Below are positions 5,964 through 14,705 of a stretch of DNA of 18,579 nt, piece after piece. The stretch spans positions 1 through 18,579 of the forward strand of contig JAISSC010000167.1 in NCBI GenBank assembly GCA_031273305.1, given 5' to 3'. The position numbers and the translations under genes were made by a program. Numbering within the stretch: position 1 is the first letter of the stretch; each line of letters starts with the position of its first letter. Origin of the DNA: Flavobacteriaceae bacterium (GTDB lineage: Bacteria > Bacteroidota > Bacteroidia > Flavobacteriales > Weeksellaceae). The notes below the pieces were generated by a model. That model saw nothing but the letters and a program-made list of their open reading frames with translations, had not been told where the DNA came from and searched no databases.

Positions 5964-7991
5964 TCATTTGGTATTCTTAAACGTCTCGATTCCGCATTGC
6001 AGAAAACTTTTAAATTCTTCTTTATCCATGTATCCGGCAACCGGGAAATTCAGGATTTTGCCATCCGGAGTTACTAATGCATAAAGAGGCTGTGAATTGG
6101 AATTAAAGTTCTCTCTTTGGAATGTAGACCATTTATTTCCGATAGTTCTGATCTTCCTCTTCCTTCCGTCTTTTAATTCCAATATTTGTTGTTCACTTTC
6201 GGGCAGTTCTTCCGAATCATCCACATAGAGAGATGCTATAACTACCTTAGAGTTAATAATTTCCCAAATATCAGGTTCACTCCAGACGTATTCTTCCATT
6301 TTACGGCAATTTTCACAACCATACCCGGTAAAATCCAGTAAGATAGGTTTATTATCTTTTTTCGCAATTTCCTGTGCTTCGTAATAATCATGAATAATAG
6401 TCAACCCGAGAACTCCCTGTTTTTCTTCTTCATGATAAAAACTAATGGTCAGGGGAGGAGTTAATCCGCTCAGTAATTTTACATTGGGTTTTTCGGAGGG
6501 AAACAATCCCGGAATCATATAAATTGCGATTACGACAAAAATTCCCGCCCAGATTTTTCTTCCGGTTCCTATTTTCGGTTTTTTATTATCATGAGGGAAC
6601 CTTATCAACCCTACAAGGTATAAGGCTACTGCAAATGCAACAAGTATCCACAGGGCAATAAATATCTCTCTTTTCAGCAGGAATGTTTTCGCTACGAGGT
6701 CTGCTTTGGATAAGAATTTGAATGCGAGTGCCAATTCTATAAAGCCTAATACGACTTTAACGGTATTCATCCAATTCCCGGATTTAGGCATATTGTGCAG
6801 AAGTTGCGGGAACAGTGCAAATCCTCCGAAAACCAAAGCCCAAGCCAATCCACATCCTCCGAAAGCCGTAGTCAGTTGGGTGGGGTTCTGAATAGAGTTG
6901 GCTAAAATACTTCCCAATACGGGACCTGTACAGGAGAAAGATACGATAACCAATGTCAGAGCCATAAAGAAAAGCCCTACAATTCCCCCTGATTCGGATG
7001 CTTTGTCGGATTTGTTCGCCATCCAGGACGGCAGGCTAATGTCAAAATATCCAAAGAAGCTAAATGCAAATGTGAGGAAAATGAAGAAGAAAGCGAGGTT
7101 TAACCAAATATTCGTGGAGATTTGATTAAATATATCCGGGTTTATTCCACTGATAAGATGAAACGGCAGGGTAAACAGCAAAAATATCAACAGGATAAAA
7201 AAGGCGTAGATAAGGGCATTTTTCCTTCCCTGATTTGTACTTTTTGCATGTTTGGTAAAATAGGAAATGGTTAAGGGTATCATAGGGTATACACAGGGAG
7301 TAAGTAAGGCTATCAATCCTCCTAAAAATCCGAAAATAAAGATCCAAAGTTCGTTCTCGTTTTTAATGATCTTTTCTCCGCATTCTTTATTAATGGGATT
7401 GTCAGGGTCTAAACCCGGAATACTGATTTGATTCTTATCTATACCTGCGATATTCATGGTATCTTTAGTTCCGGAGGAATCTACTTTAGCAACCGGTGAT
7501 ATTTTTTGTGTTATCGAATCGACTTCCTCAGTTGTTTTGGGTTCCGGTTTTATAGTGAATGAGAACGTCTCTCCGTCAGGAGCTAAGCAAACTTTATCGT
7601 TACAAATCTGAAATTCTACATCGGCTTCAAATTTCACCGGCTTGTTCCCTAGAACCTCAAATTTTTGATGGTATTCGACTTTATTGGAATAATAAACCAA
7701 CGTACCTTCAAATATTTCAGAGTATTCTTCTATTTTTTTACCCACCTCACGGGTCGTTCCTATAAGCCTTATATTCGGATTTTCCGGATATGAAAATGTT
7801 GTTGGAATGGCATTTTCTATTTTGATGTCTTTGGAATATAGATGCCATCCGGATTCTAAAACGGCTGTAAAAACGGCTTCATATTGATTGTCCTTAACAG
7901 GTTTTATTTCTGATGTCCACTTGATAGGATTTTTTATTTGTGACGGGGCAATGTTAGCAACAAGTATAAAAATCCAGAATAGTTTTTTCAT
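5964..7991 (-). CDS. dsbD: DsbD-type thiol:disulfide interchange protein (transmembrane electron transporter)
   Basis: The 675-residue product moves electrons from cytoplasmic thioredoxin across the inner membrane to periplasmic thiol-reducing partners. Residues 1-18 form a signal peptide. The periplasmic alpha domain follows, with the cysteine pair C130/C135 in FQICNDKVCLAP. The membrane core (about 215-495, eight or so segments) carries the transport cysteines C233 in TPCVYPMIPL and C354 in SFSCTGPVLG. The C-terminal thioredoxin-like gamma domain has LLDFTGYGCENCRKME with C559/C562. All six cysteines expected for the DsbD cascade are therefore present. The protein is about 100 residues longer than E. 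coli DsbD, mostly in a Ser/Thr/Lys-rich linker (about 150-210) between the alpha domain and the membrane part. It appears to be transcribed alone; a dispersed repeat abuts its stop. Confidence 0.93.
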   Translation of the reverse strand: MKKLFWIFILVANIAPSQIKNPIKWTSEIKPVKDNQYEAVFTAVLESGWHLYSKDIKIENAIPTTFSYPENPNIRLIGTTREVGKKIEEYSEIFEGTLVYYSNKVEYHQKFEVLGNKPVKFEADVEFQICNDKVCLAPDGETFSFTIKPEPKTTEEVDSITQKISPVAKVDSSGTKDTMNIAGIDKNQISIPGLDPDNPINKECGEKIIKNENELWIFIFGFLGGLIALLTPCVYPMIPLTISYFTKHAKSTNQGRKNALIYAFFILLIFLLFTLPFHLISGINPDIFNQISTNIWLNLAFFFIFLTFAFSFFGYFDISLPSWMANKSDKASESGGIVGLFFMALTLVIVSFSCTGPVLGSILANSIQNPTQLTTAFGGCGLAWALVFGGFALFPQLLHNMPKSGNWMNTVKVVLGFIELALAFKFLSKADLVAKTFLLKREIFIALWILVAFAVALYLVGLIRFPHDNKKPKIGTGRKIWAGIFVVIAIYMIPGLFPSEKPNVKLLSGLTPPLTISFYHEEEKQGVLGLTIIHDYYEAQEIAKKDNKPILLDFTGYGCENCRKMEEYVWSEPDIWEIINSKVVIASLYVDDSEELPESEQQILELKDGRKRKIRTIGNKWSTFQRENFNSNSQPLYALVTPDGKILNFPVAGYMDKEEFKSFLQCGIETFKNTK

Positions 7992-8025
7992 GTCAGGCTT
8001 TTTATTAGAATGAGAAATTAAAGGT

Positions 8026-8033
8026 CAAAAATA
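8026..8033 (-). promoter_or_regulatory. Putative dsbD promoter -7 box
   Basis: TATTTTTG on the minus strand matches TAnnTTTG exactly, 35 bases upstream of the dsbD ATG. No good TTG box lies 19 bases further up, so the promoter may be weak or activated. Confidence 0.45.
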
Positions 8034-8268
8034 CTGCTTTTTTCATTATCATTCCATATGGCAAGACACTGAATTTATTCTTTACCTCTGAAAACAAGCA
8101 AATTGCAAGACGATTTTCGCAGACAGGTAACGATTTATAAACGAGCGGGTCTCTGTCTATTGGCTCATTTTTCACAAAACACAAAGAACGATTTGCGGTT
8201 ACAAAGAATAATCAAGATGTTGACATATCCGTAAAAATCGTCAATAGAAAAACTTTTTTAATGTAAAA

Positions 8269-8299
8269 TTTGTCATTTGATAAATAATAGCTATTTTTG
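8269..8299 (+). promoter_or_regulatory. Promoter of the AAA/DUF4143 ATPase gene
   Basis: TTTG at 8269-8272, then exactly 19 bases, then TATTTTTG at 8292-8299 is a full match to the Bacteroidota sigma-A consensus. The leader before ATG 8319 would be only about 13 bases. Confidence 0.75.
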
Positions 8300-8318
8300 T
8301 ACGAAATAATAAGTAGCT

Positions 8319-9449
8319 ATGCATCCATTAAAACGATTATTGCAAGACAGAATAGTTGCCAGGATAGAACCCAATAAGGTCGTCTTGATCTTTGGTGCGC
8401 GTAGAGTTGGAAAAACAATACTGATGCGTCAATTGATTAAAGATTTTGTTGGGAAAACGATGCTACTCAACGGAGAGGATTATGATACATTGGCTCTGTT
8501 GGAAGAGCAATCTGTCAGCAACTACCGGCATCTGCTAGAAGGGGTAGATTTATTGGCAATAGATGAAGCTCAGAATATACCTAATATTGGCTCAAAGTTA
8601 AAATTGATTGTAGATGAGATTGAAGGTATCCGCATAATTGCGAGTGGTTCATCTTCTTTCGACCTTTTAAATAAAGCAGGTGAGCCGCTGGTGGGGCGAA
8701 GTACATCGTTTCATCTTACTCCTTTTTCTCAAAAAGAGATATCACAGGTCGAAATAGCACTGGAAACCAGACAGAACCTCGAATCACGCCTGATATACGG
8801 TTCCTATCCTGAAGTGGTGACTATGGACAGCTTTGAGCGTAAGGCTGATTATCTGAGGGATATTGTAGGGGCTTATCTGCTGAAAGATATTTTAGCTATC
8901 GACGGATTGAAAAATTCCGGCAAGATGAAAGAACTGTTGCGTCTTATAGCCTTTCAACTCGGCAATGAAGTATCATATGACGAACTTGGAAAGCAACTCG
9001 GCATGAGTAAAAATACGGTTGAAAAATATCTTGACTTACTTTCTAAGGTATTTGTTGTTTATCGTCTCGGAGCTTATGCACGTAATTTGCGCAAAGAAGT
9101 GACCAAAGCAGGTAAATGGTATTTTTATGATAATGGCATACGTAATGCAATCATTGGCAATTTCAATCCCTTGTCAATTCGGCAGGATGTTGGCGCATTG
9201 TGGGAGAACTACTTAATAGGTGAGCGAATAAAATCCAACCACAATGAAGGCTTAGGCAAGGAGTTTTATTTCTGGAGAACCTATGACCGTCAGGAAATAG
9301 ACCTTATTGAAGAAAGTTCGGATTCTCTTACAGCATTAGAGTTTAAATGGAGCAATAAGAAACCGAATATTCCGGCTATTTTTAAGGAGACATACCCAAA
9401 AACAATTTTTGATGTGGTAAGTAGAGATAATTATTTGAATTATATATGA
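8319..9449 (+). CDS. AAA-family ATPase with C-terminal DUF4143 domain
   Basis: The 376-residue product belongs to a common prokaryotic group of ATPases (AAA_14 plus DUF4143) with no settled function. Walker A is GARRVGKT (26-33), Walker B is LLAIDEAQ (78-85), and a sensor-like ASGSSSF lies at 108-114. GRSTSFHLTPFS (126-137) is a conserved family motif. A winged-helix-like region (about 213-250, DELGKQLGMSKNTVEKYLDLL) is followed by the C-terminal part, where FYFWRTYDRQEIDLIEE and LEFKWS resemble a PD-(D/E)xK nuclease core with D328, E341 and K343. Nuclease activity is not shown. The gene stands alone with its own strong promoter and a palindrome after its stop. Such genes are scattered patchily and often horizontally acquired; base composition here is not clearly foreign. 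Confidence 0.9.
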   Translation: MHPLKRLLQDRIVARIEPNKVVLIFGARRVGKTILMRQLIKDFVGKTMLLNGEDYDTLALLEEQSVSNYRHLLEGVDLLAIDEAQNIPNIGSKLKLIVDEIEGIRIIASGSSSFDLLNKAGEPLVGRSTSFHLTPFSQKEISQVEIALETRQNLESRLIYGSYPEVVTMDSFERKADYLRDIVGAYLLKDILAIDGLKNSGKMKELLRLIAFQLGNEVSYDELGKQLGMSKNTVEKYLDLLSKVFVVYRLGAYARNLRKEVTKAGKWYFYDNGIRNAIIGNFNPLSIRQDVGALWENYLIGERIKSNHNEGLGKEFYFWRTYDRQEIDLIEESSDSLTALEFKWSNKKPNIPAIFKETYPKTIFDVVSRDNYLNYI

Positions 9450-9466
9450 TCTGAATACAGAAATCG

Positions 9467-9493
9467 AATTGTGTCGACGGCGTCGACACAATT
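9467..9493. terminator. Perfect palindrome between convergent genes, probable bidirectional terminator
   Basis: AATTGTGTCGACG and its exact reverse complement flank a single G, in the 63 bases between the ends of the ATPase gene (plus) and the outer-membrane protein gene (minus). The position suits a shared terminator, but neither side has a real U-tract. It could instead be another member of the palindromic repeats. Confidence 0.5.
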
Positions 9494-9512
9494 GAGAAAT
9501 AAGATACATCCC

Positions 9513-12500
9513 TTAAAAAGAAGCTCTTATTTGTACGCTTCCGGTATGGATAGTCTTGGAATCTTCATTTTTACGACCATCATAAATAATACTCAGGGTA
9601 AAGACAGAACTCAATTCCCTTTGCAGGTATGCTTTCCATACTGTGTTTTTACCACTTAACAACCCTTCCATCATCTGGCTTGCCACCAGAGAATAACTAT
9701 TTCCCGTCAGGTCGTTTTGAATATAAGAAAAAGTGCCATTTATAGAGGTTTTTCCTTCATCATTCCACCTTATTTCAAGACCTGCCTGTTTCCAATCAAG
9801 CGTTTCATTCCCCGACGTATTCTTTTTATTTTGATACCTGAAAAAAGTACTTAAACTAATGTTTTTCCGAATTTCATACGTTATGGAAGGATTGATACCT
9901 ACCGTTTCAATGGCAAATTGTTTAGTCGTAAAAAGTTCGGAATTACTTTTATCCGTGATAAGATTATTTTGCAATCCGAATACCCATGAAGACCAGGGTT
10001 TATAATTCAATTGTAGTTGATAATTAGTATTATCCCGTGTTTCCCTGCCTGTATATACGTATTGGGTATTGTCATTTTTTATATACTGGAAAACGCCTGC
10101 CCATTTATGTACGCTTAAACGGTTAAAAGATAAACTTGCAGTGAGGCTTTGCGTTTGTGTCAATAAGTTTTTTTTTGAAAACGGATTAAACTCTGCCGTT
10201 TTATTATTTTTCAAATAAGAGGAGAATGACTGAAATGCCGACTGAAGATTAACCCTTTCCCACCACTTGGATTTCATAAATCGGGAAGGATTAACCTGAA
10301 TGGCAAAATGCAAACGGTTCCGACTGGATTTCTGATATTTTATATTATCTGTATATACACGAATATATTGAGCCTGATCGCTAAATTCGGCTACTTCGAA
10401 CTCATCCAGTTCTTCTATTCCGTTTCCGTTATAATCCGTCCATTTATAAATTCCCTGTCCATCGGTCACTTTTACGTATTTAAATTCCCGTTGTGCCTCC
10501 TGAGCGTTGGAAAGTTCATATGTTGCATTTAAAACTAATCCGTTGTTCAAAAACATCTTATTCCAGTGAGCGGTTCCCAGCAAATAGTTCTCTTCTTCCT
10601 GATTCGGATAAACTTCCCGGTTGTAATGTACGTTACGGTAATGCACTTCAAAACTCAGATTATTCCTTTCGGATTTAATTAACCGACTATTTAAAACAGC
10701 TCCGTAAGAAGTAGTGAAATTTTTAATTTTTCCTGACCTGACCGAATCATCGGAGCGGATATATAGTTTTAATCGGGCATCAACTTTCAGGCTGTCAATT
10801 CCCAAAGTAGTATACCACTCTCTCCAATCAAAACCCGACGGACTGTATTCCTGAATGGTCTTGTCCTTTATCTTGTTGGACTCCCCCTGAAAACCCATTC
10901 CCACAGTGATCTTTTTGATTTTTTGGTTAACTTCCGTAGAATGTTTGATGAAATTGGAGTTTAAACTATCCTGTTGGGAGGTCTTTAAATAGCTTACCTT
11001 AGAGAATGCCAGAGTTTTTCCATTCGTAAACTGGGCAAATATATCATTCTTATATCCCCGATAATATTCTTTTTCATTCAGGTAGTTTAAAGTATAATTT
11101 AGAGTCCATTTATTTTTAATAGTATTATTCCAGTCAAAACGTATCTTATTCTGATTCTTTCCATTGAACTCTTGAGGAACGTTAAAATCCCGGCTAAATT
11201 CAACGGCATTAATTCTTTCTAAAATATGGAAATTTTTATGGATAAAGGCATGTTCCAAATAAAATCCGCTTTTCCAGTTGTCTTTGTCTATTTTTTTATC
11301 CAGATATAGTCGACCGGCAAATCCTGTATTTTTTTCATTTCCTACGGATGAGAAAGTATTATCGTCATGATTGCTTACTGCCAGATTTAATCCGACACGA
11401 CCTTTGTTAAACCTATATTCCGAATTAGTTGAAAATACCTGAGATTTTTGAGGCGGGATCAATTTTATAACCGGTTCATAATCTCCCTGCAATATTCCTC
11501 CTACGGGAGGCACATACTCATAAACACGTCCGTTGACCGGTAATTGGATAATCCGATAATTACCCTTATTTGCTCCCATATGGGTGAATGACAGAGTATA
11601 AAGTTCCTCCTCACTGTCGGTTGAGTATTCATAAATGGTTTTTCCTCCGGAGTTTATCTTTCGGTATAAGATCTTATTGGCATCATAATCCGTTAAAACG
11701 GCATTAACGGCATACATTAAATCCGGATTATTTCCTGCTTTATCCAAAACTTCTTTTTGCGCATCGGTCAAATCCTGATTGCTGTTTTTATTATCGGTTT
11801 CAGAAAAAATATTGGCACTAAAACTAAACCTCTTCGATTCATGTTTTCCTCCTGCATACAACAAAAAGCGGTTATAAGAGGATGTATTGTAAATATACTC
11901 CACCACGATACGGCTGTTGGATGAGATATAAGCCTTAGACGTAAAAGTAAGTTCTCCGGTATTATAATTGATTACATATTCCTGATCTTCGCCTCTCTTT
12001 TGCAATACTCCGTTGATGTATACTTTTTCCGAACCGGAAATAACTATGATATAAAGTTCTCCCTGCTTTCCCTGTAATTTATAGGGTCCCTGATTCCCTT
12101 CAATCCCGTTAAATTGCATTCTGTTGAACTCTCCTCTGGAAAGTGAACCTAAGGCATATATATCCGTATACGATCTTTTATGCTGAAGATGAGTCCCTAC
12201 TTGTATTCCTGTAATTTTTCTCGAAAAATTAGAAAAATAATCCGAGTTTTGAACTAAATCCAAATGACCTGCACGGATAAAAGAGTTCTTATTGGATAGT
12301 TCTATATAAATTTTATCAAATTCATCCAGTCGTTGCGTATATCCGTCCGATTGTATGGGAATATTATGGTCGGAAATAGCCGCTTTTATTTTTACATCTT
12401 TATTTAACTGCCCCGAAAGTTCCAAATCCAGTGAGGACTGCACGGAAGCACTCTGGTTATTTCCAAAAGTTATTCCTCTGACCATAGACCCTGAACTGGT

Positions 12501-12914
12501 CAGTCCCTGAAAAAAGTCATTCCTCTTTTTTGTCTCTGCTGTTATTTCGTATAACTTCGGCGGTTTGTTTATAGTCACAATAAGAGAGGTATCTTTAGAA
12601 TAAATAACTTTATCTTTTTCTTGTGGATATGTATAATAATTGATATACAGAGATTTATTTAATAAAGAACCATGAATCCTTAATGAATTTATACGGGAAT
12701 CAAAAGAATAAAGGTCAGAACTTACCTCCTGGTTGTCCTCATATTTTAGACTAATACGGTCGGGGATGACCGGAAGCGAATCCAGAACAATTATAGTATC
12801 GGAAATGATTATATCTTTGGTTCTGAAATTGGGATTTTTCCAATCAATATCCTGTGCATGGAAAGAAATTCCCCAACCTAAAGCGACCAATATGGATACT
12901 ATTCTTTTAAACAA
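9513..12914 (-). CDS. Large outer-membrane beta-barrel protein of a conserved Bacteroidota type
   Basis: The 1133-residue product starts at TTG 12914-12912. An in-frame TAA lies six bases upstream and no ATG occurs before residue 144, so TTG is the only credible start that keeps the signal peptide (1-20, ending SFHA before Gln21). Residues 22-130 look like a periplasmic domain. Then come the segments GSMVRGITFGNNQ (142-154) and SDHNIPIQSDGYTQRLDEFD (181-200), which I recall in a family of large Bacteroidota surface proteins, some resembling part of SprA. The rest is a long series of alternating aromatic/polar strands with short turns, ending in ...RASF, a terminal aromatic as in outer-membrane barrels. 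DYNGNGIEELDE (827-838) fits a 12-residue EF-hand calcium loop. The function is unknown to me; export, adhesion or a link to type IX secretion are only possibilities. Confidence 0.8.
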   Translation of the reverse strand: MFKRIVSILVALGWGISFHAQDIDWKNPNFRTKDIIISDTIIVLDSLPVIPDRISLKYEDNQEVSSDLYSFDSRINSLRIHGSLLNKSLYINYYTYPQEKDKVIYSKDTSLIVTINKPPKLYEITAETKKRNDFFQGLTSSGSMVRGITFGNNQSASVQSSLDLELSGQLNKDVKIKAAISDHNIPIQSDGYTQRLDEFDKIYIELSNKNSFIRAGHLDLVQNSDYFSNFSRKITGIQVGTHLQHKRSYTDIYALGSLSRGEFNRMQFNGIEGNQGPYKLQGKQGELYIIVISGSEKVYINGVLQKRGEDQEYVINYNTGELTFTSKAYISSNSRIVVEYIYNTSSYNRFLLYAGGKHESKRFSFSANIFSETDNKNSNQDLTDAQKEVLDKAGNNPDLMYAVNAVLTDYDANKILYRKINSGGKTIYEYSTDSEEELYTLSFTHMGANKGNYRIIQLPVNGRVYEYVPPVGGILQGDYEPVIKLIPPQKSQVFSTNSEYRFNKGRVGLNLAVSNHDDNTFSSVGNEKNTGFAGRLYLDKKIDKDNWKSGFYLEHAFIHKNFHILERINAVEFSRDFNVPQEFNGKNQNKIRFDWNNTIKNKWTLNYTLNYLNEKEYYRGYKNDIFAQFTNGKTLAFSKVSYLKTSQQDSLNSNFIKHSTEVNQKIKKITVGMGFQGESNKIKDKTIQEYSPSGFDWREWYTTLGIDSLKVDARLKLYIRSDDSVRSGKIKNFTTSYGAVLNSRLIKSERNNLSFEVHYRNVHYNREVYPNQEEENYLLGTAHWNKMFLNNGLVLNATYELSNAQEAQREFKYVKVTDGQGIYKWTDYNGNGIEELDEFEVAEFSDQAQYIRVYTDNIKYQKSSRNRLHFAIQVNPSRFMKSKWWERVNLQSAFQSFSSYLKNNKTAEFNPFSKKNLLTQTQSLTASLSFNRLSVHKWAGVFQYIKNDNTQYVYTGRETRDNTNYQLQLNYKPWSSWVFGLQNNLITDKSNSELFTTKQFAIETVGINPSITYEIRKNISLSTFFRYQNKKNTSGNETLDWKQAGLEIRWNDEGKTSINGTFSYIQNDLTGNSYSLVASQMMEGLLSGKNTVWKAYLQRELSSVFTLSIIYDGRKNEDSKTIHTGSVQIRASF

Positions 12915-13184
12915 TTTTTATAATAATAAACGAATTTACTGTTCTTTTGGTATATAACTAATGGCAAACGGCTCTTTTAATCTCCGCCTCATCGCAAGTT
13001 AATCTCCGCCAAAACCGCAACAGGTCTCATAATCATATAATTCCCATCATTAGTTTTGCAGAATCTTTTTAGTCCTGACATTGGTTTACAAAGATTGCAT
13101 TTTTTTGATAATAACTCAAAAATTCTCATCAGTTTCATTTTTAATTCCTACCTTGCATTGCAGTTTCATTTATGCTTCAACAAA
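12915..13184. other. Divergent intergenic region with short direct repeat
   Basis: This 270-base gap separates the outer-membrane protein gene (minus) from the phosphotransferase gene (plus). TTAATCTCCGCC occurs twice in direct orientation (12977-12988 and 12999-13010). A plus-strand TAGTTTTG box lies at 13051-13058. The open frame upstream of the chosen GTG start has no ATG, and its first TTG is part of that box, so I treat it as leader. Confidence 0.5.
13051..13058 (+). promoter_or_regulatory. Putative promoter -7 box of the phosphotransferase-panB operon
   Basis: TAGTTTTG matches TAnnTTTG. The expected TTG box about 19 bases upstream is missing. It would give a leader of about 120 bases before GTG 13185. 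Confidence 0.4.
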
Positions 13185-14201
13185 GTGCTTGAAAGAATAC
13201 ATACTTTTTTAAAAGATTATTTTCGTGCTGAAAATTTTATTTTAGAACCTATAAATAATAGTGCTTCAGACAGGAAATATTTCAGAGTCAGATTCGATGA
13301 GGAGGATTCTTATATTCTTACTTTTAGCGAAAACACTCCTGAAACACGTACGTTTTTGTATTTTTCAACCGTTTTCAAAAGAGAAGGAATTGCTGTGCCG
13401 TCCATTCTAAAGGTGGATAACTCTCAGGAAATTTATCTGCAGGAAGATGTAGGTAATACCAATCTTCTCTCGCTTCTAATTGAGCAAAAAGAAACTGCAT
13501 ACATTAAAAATTTATATCAAAAATCCTTAGATGAACTTATTAAACTTCAATTTCAGGTCTCTCAAAAAATAGACTATTCGTATTGTTATGATTTCCAGAA
13601 ATTTAATTATACTTTGGTAAATAACGACCTCAATTACTTTAAATTTTATTTTTTCCAACCGCTGGAAATACCCTTTTCCAATAGAAAATTACTAAATGAG
13701 TTTTCGGATATAGCCCAAACAGTAAGCACATTGCAACCTCAGGGATTCATGTATCGTGATTTTCAAACGCGAAACATCATGATTAAAGATTCCCAACCTT
13801 TTTTTATAGACTATCAGGGAGGGATGAAAGGAATCACCGTTTATGACTTGGTTTCACTCCTTTGGCAGGCAAAAGCCCGGTTATCTTCGGATTTCAAAAA
13901 AGAATTAAAAGATTACTATTTTCAACAAGTTTTAAACGAGACGAATATTTCCGAAATCCAACTGGAAAAGGCTTACCAATACTGCCTGTTAATTCGATTG
14001 TTACAGGTTTTGGGAGTTTATGGATTCAGGGGAATTTTACAGAAAAAACAACATTTTTTAGACAGTATCTTTTTCGGAATTGACAATCTAAAAACCCTGA
14101 TTCGTGAGAGTACTGTAATAACCAAATATCCGGAGTTACTCCGAATCAGTCAGGAATTATTCAACGCAGAAAACCGAATTAAAAATTTAATACAACACTA
14201 A
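13185..14201 (+). CDS. APH-like phosphotransferase (AmgK-type sugar kinase family)
   Basis: I place the start at GTG 13185, giving 338 residues beginning LERIHTFLKDYF; family members usually begin close to such a helix. The frame is open further upstream to TTG 13056, but that codon overlaps a promoter box. SDRKYFRV (28-35) and YLQEDVGNTNL correspond to the nucleotide-binding N-lobe. YRDFQTRNIMI (190-200) is the catalytic loop, with Asp191 as probable base, and FFIDYQGG (206-213) carries the metal-binding Asp. In AmgK the reaction is phosphorylation of MurNAc/GlcNAc at C1 for cell-wall recycling. The substrate here is inferred. In several Bacteroidota I recall this kinase fused or adjacent to a RapZ C-terminal domain; here the two are separate genes 11 bases apart, and three further plus-strand genes follow as a likely operon. 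Confidence 0.8.
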   Translation: MLERIHTFLKDYFRAENFILEPINNSASDRKYFRVRFDEEDSYILTFSENTPETRTFLYFSTVFKREGIAVPSILKVDNSQEIYLQEDVGNTNLLSLLIEQKETAYIKNLYQKSLDELIKLQFQVSQKIDYSYCYDFQKFNYTLVNNDLNYFKFYFFQPLEIPFSNRKLLNEFSDIAQTVSTLQPQGFMYRDFQTRNIMIKDSQPFFIDYQGGMKGITVYDLVSLLWQAKARLSSDFKKELKDYYFQQVLNETNISEIQLEKAYQYCLLIRLLQVLGVYGFRGILQKKQHFLDSIFFGIDNLKTLIRESTVITKYPELLRISQELFNAENRIKNLIQH

Positions 14202-14212
14202 ACATAACACCA

Positions 14213-14656
14213 ATGAAAAATACTTTACACATAACCATACAAAGTTTTTCGTACAGGAAAGGCTATCCCGAAGACCCGACAGGAAACGGAGGCGGGTTTG
14301 TTTTTGATTGCAGAGGAATCCTAAACCCTTACCGGTTTGGAGATTTGCGGTATCTCACAGGAAAGGACAAGGAAATTGAGGATTTTTTTATGGAAAGAAC
14401 AAAAATGCCTGATTTTCTGGAATCTGCAAAAAAGGTTATTTCTATTTCTATCGAAGATTATCTAGCCCGAAATTTCTCCGATCTACAAATAAATTTCGGT
14501 TGTACCGGAGGTCAGCATCGGTCTGTGTATTCAGCCGAGCAGATAACAAAATATATCAGAGAAAAATATCCGCAGGTAGAGATAACGCTCAACCACACCA
14601 ATGCAGAAAACTGGGAAGAAAAAATAAGCACAGAAGAAAATACAAATACCGTATAA
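14213..14656 (+). CDS. Free-standing RapZ C-terminal-domain protein
   Basis: The 147-residue product covers only the C-terminal half of RapZ/YvcJ proteins (about 285 residues). The P-loop kinase-like N-terminal half is absent. Visible family motifs are SFSYRKGYP (11-19), GGGFVFDCRGILNPY (26-40) and FGCTGGQHRSVYSAE (95-109). In E. coli this domain binds glucosamine-6-phosphate and RNA and controls GlmZ/GlmS. A free-standing form next to an AmgK-like kinase suggests an amino-sugar-sensing partner, which is inference. The start ATG lies 11 bases after the kinase stop, so the pair is surely co-transcribed. The tail after residue 137 (STEENTNTV) is polar and probably disordered. Confidence 0.87.
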   Translation: MKNTLHITIQSFSYRKGYPEDPTGNGGGFVFDCRGILNPYRFGDLRYLTGKDKEIEDFFMERTKMPDFLESAKKVISISIEDYLARNFSDLQINFGCTGGQHRSVYSAEQITKYIREKYPQVEITLNHTNAENWEEKISTEENTNTV

Positions 14657-14705
14657 GTTTATTTATACGATTGATTATGAATTAATTTATCCAAAAACAG
14701 AACTC

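Larger units (their letters stand above)
7992..8318. other. Intergenic region between divergent dsbD and AAA ATPase genes
   Basis: These 327 bases carry the dsbD leader and -7 box at the left and the ATPase promoter at the right. Between about 8060 and 8220 a plus-strand frame of roughly 55 codons is open but has no recognisable start or family resemblance, so I do not call a gene. I see no repeats here. Confidence 0.55.

Noticed and set aside
5790..6077. Plus-strand frame across the repeat cluster into the dsbD 3' end
   Set aside because: It is composed of repeat sequence and antisense dsbD, with no promoter and no recognisable protein.
8060..8220. Open frame of about 55 codons between dsbD and the ATPase gene
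   Set aside because: No good start codon, no promoter spacing, and no resemblance to a known protein.
13056..13184. N-terminal extension of the phosphotransferase to TTG 13056
   Set aside because: The TTG is part of a TAGTTTTG promoter box, and the 43 extra residues are hydrophobic/aromatic and not typical of the family; GTG 13185 fits better.
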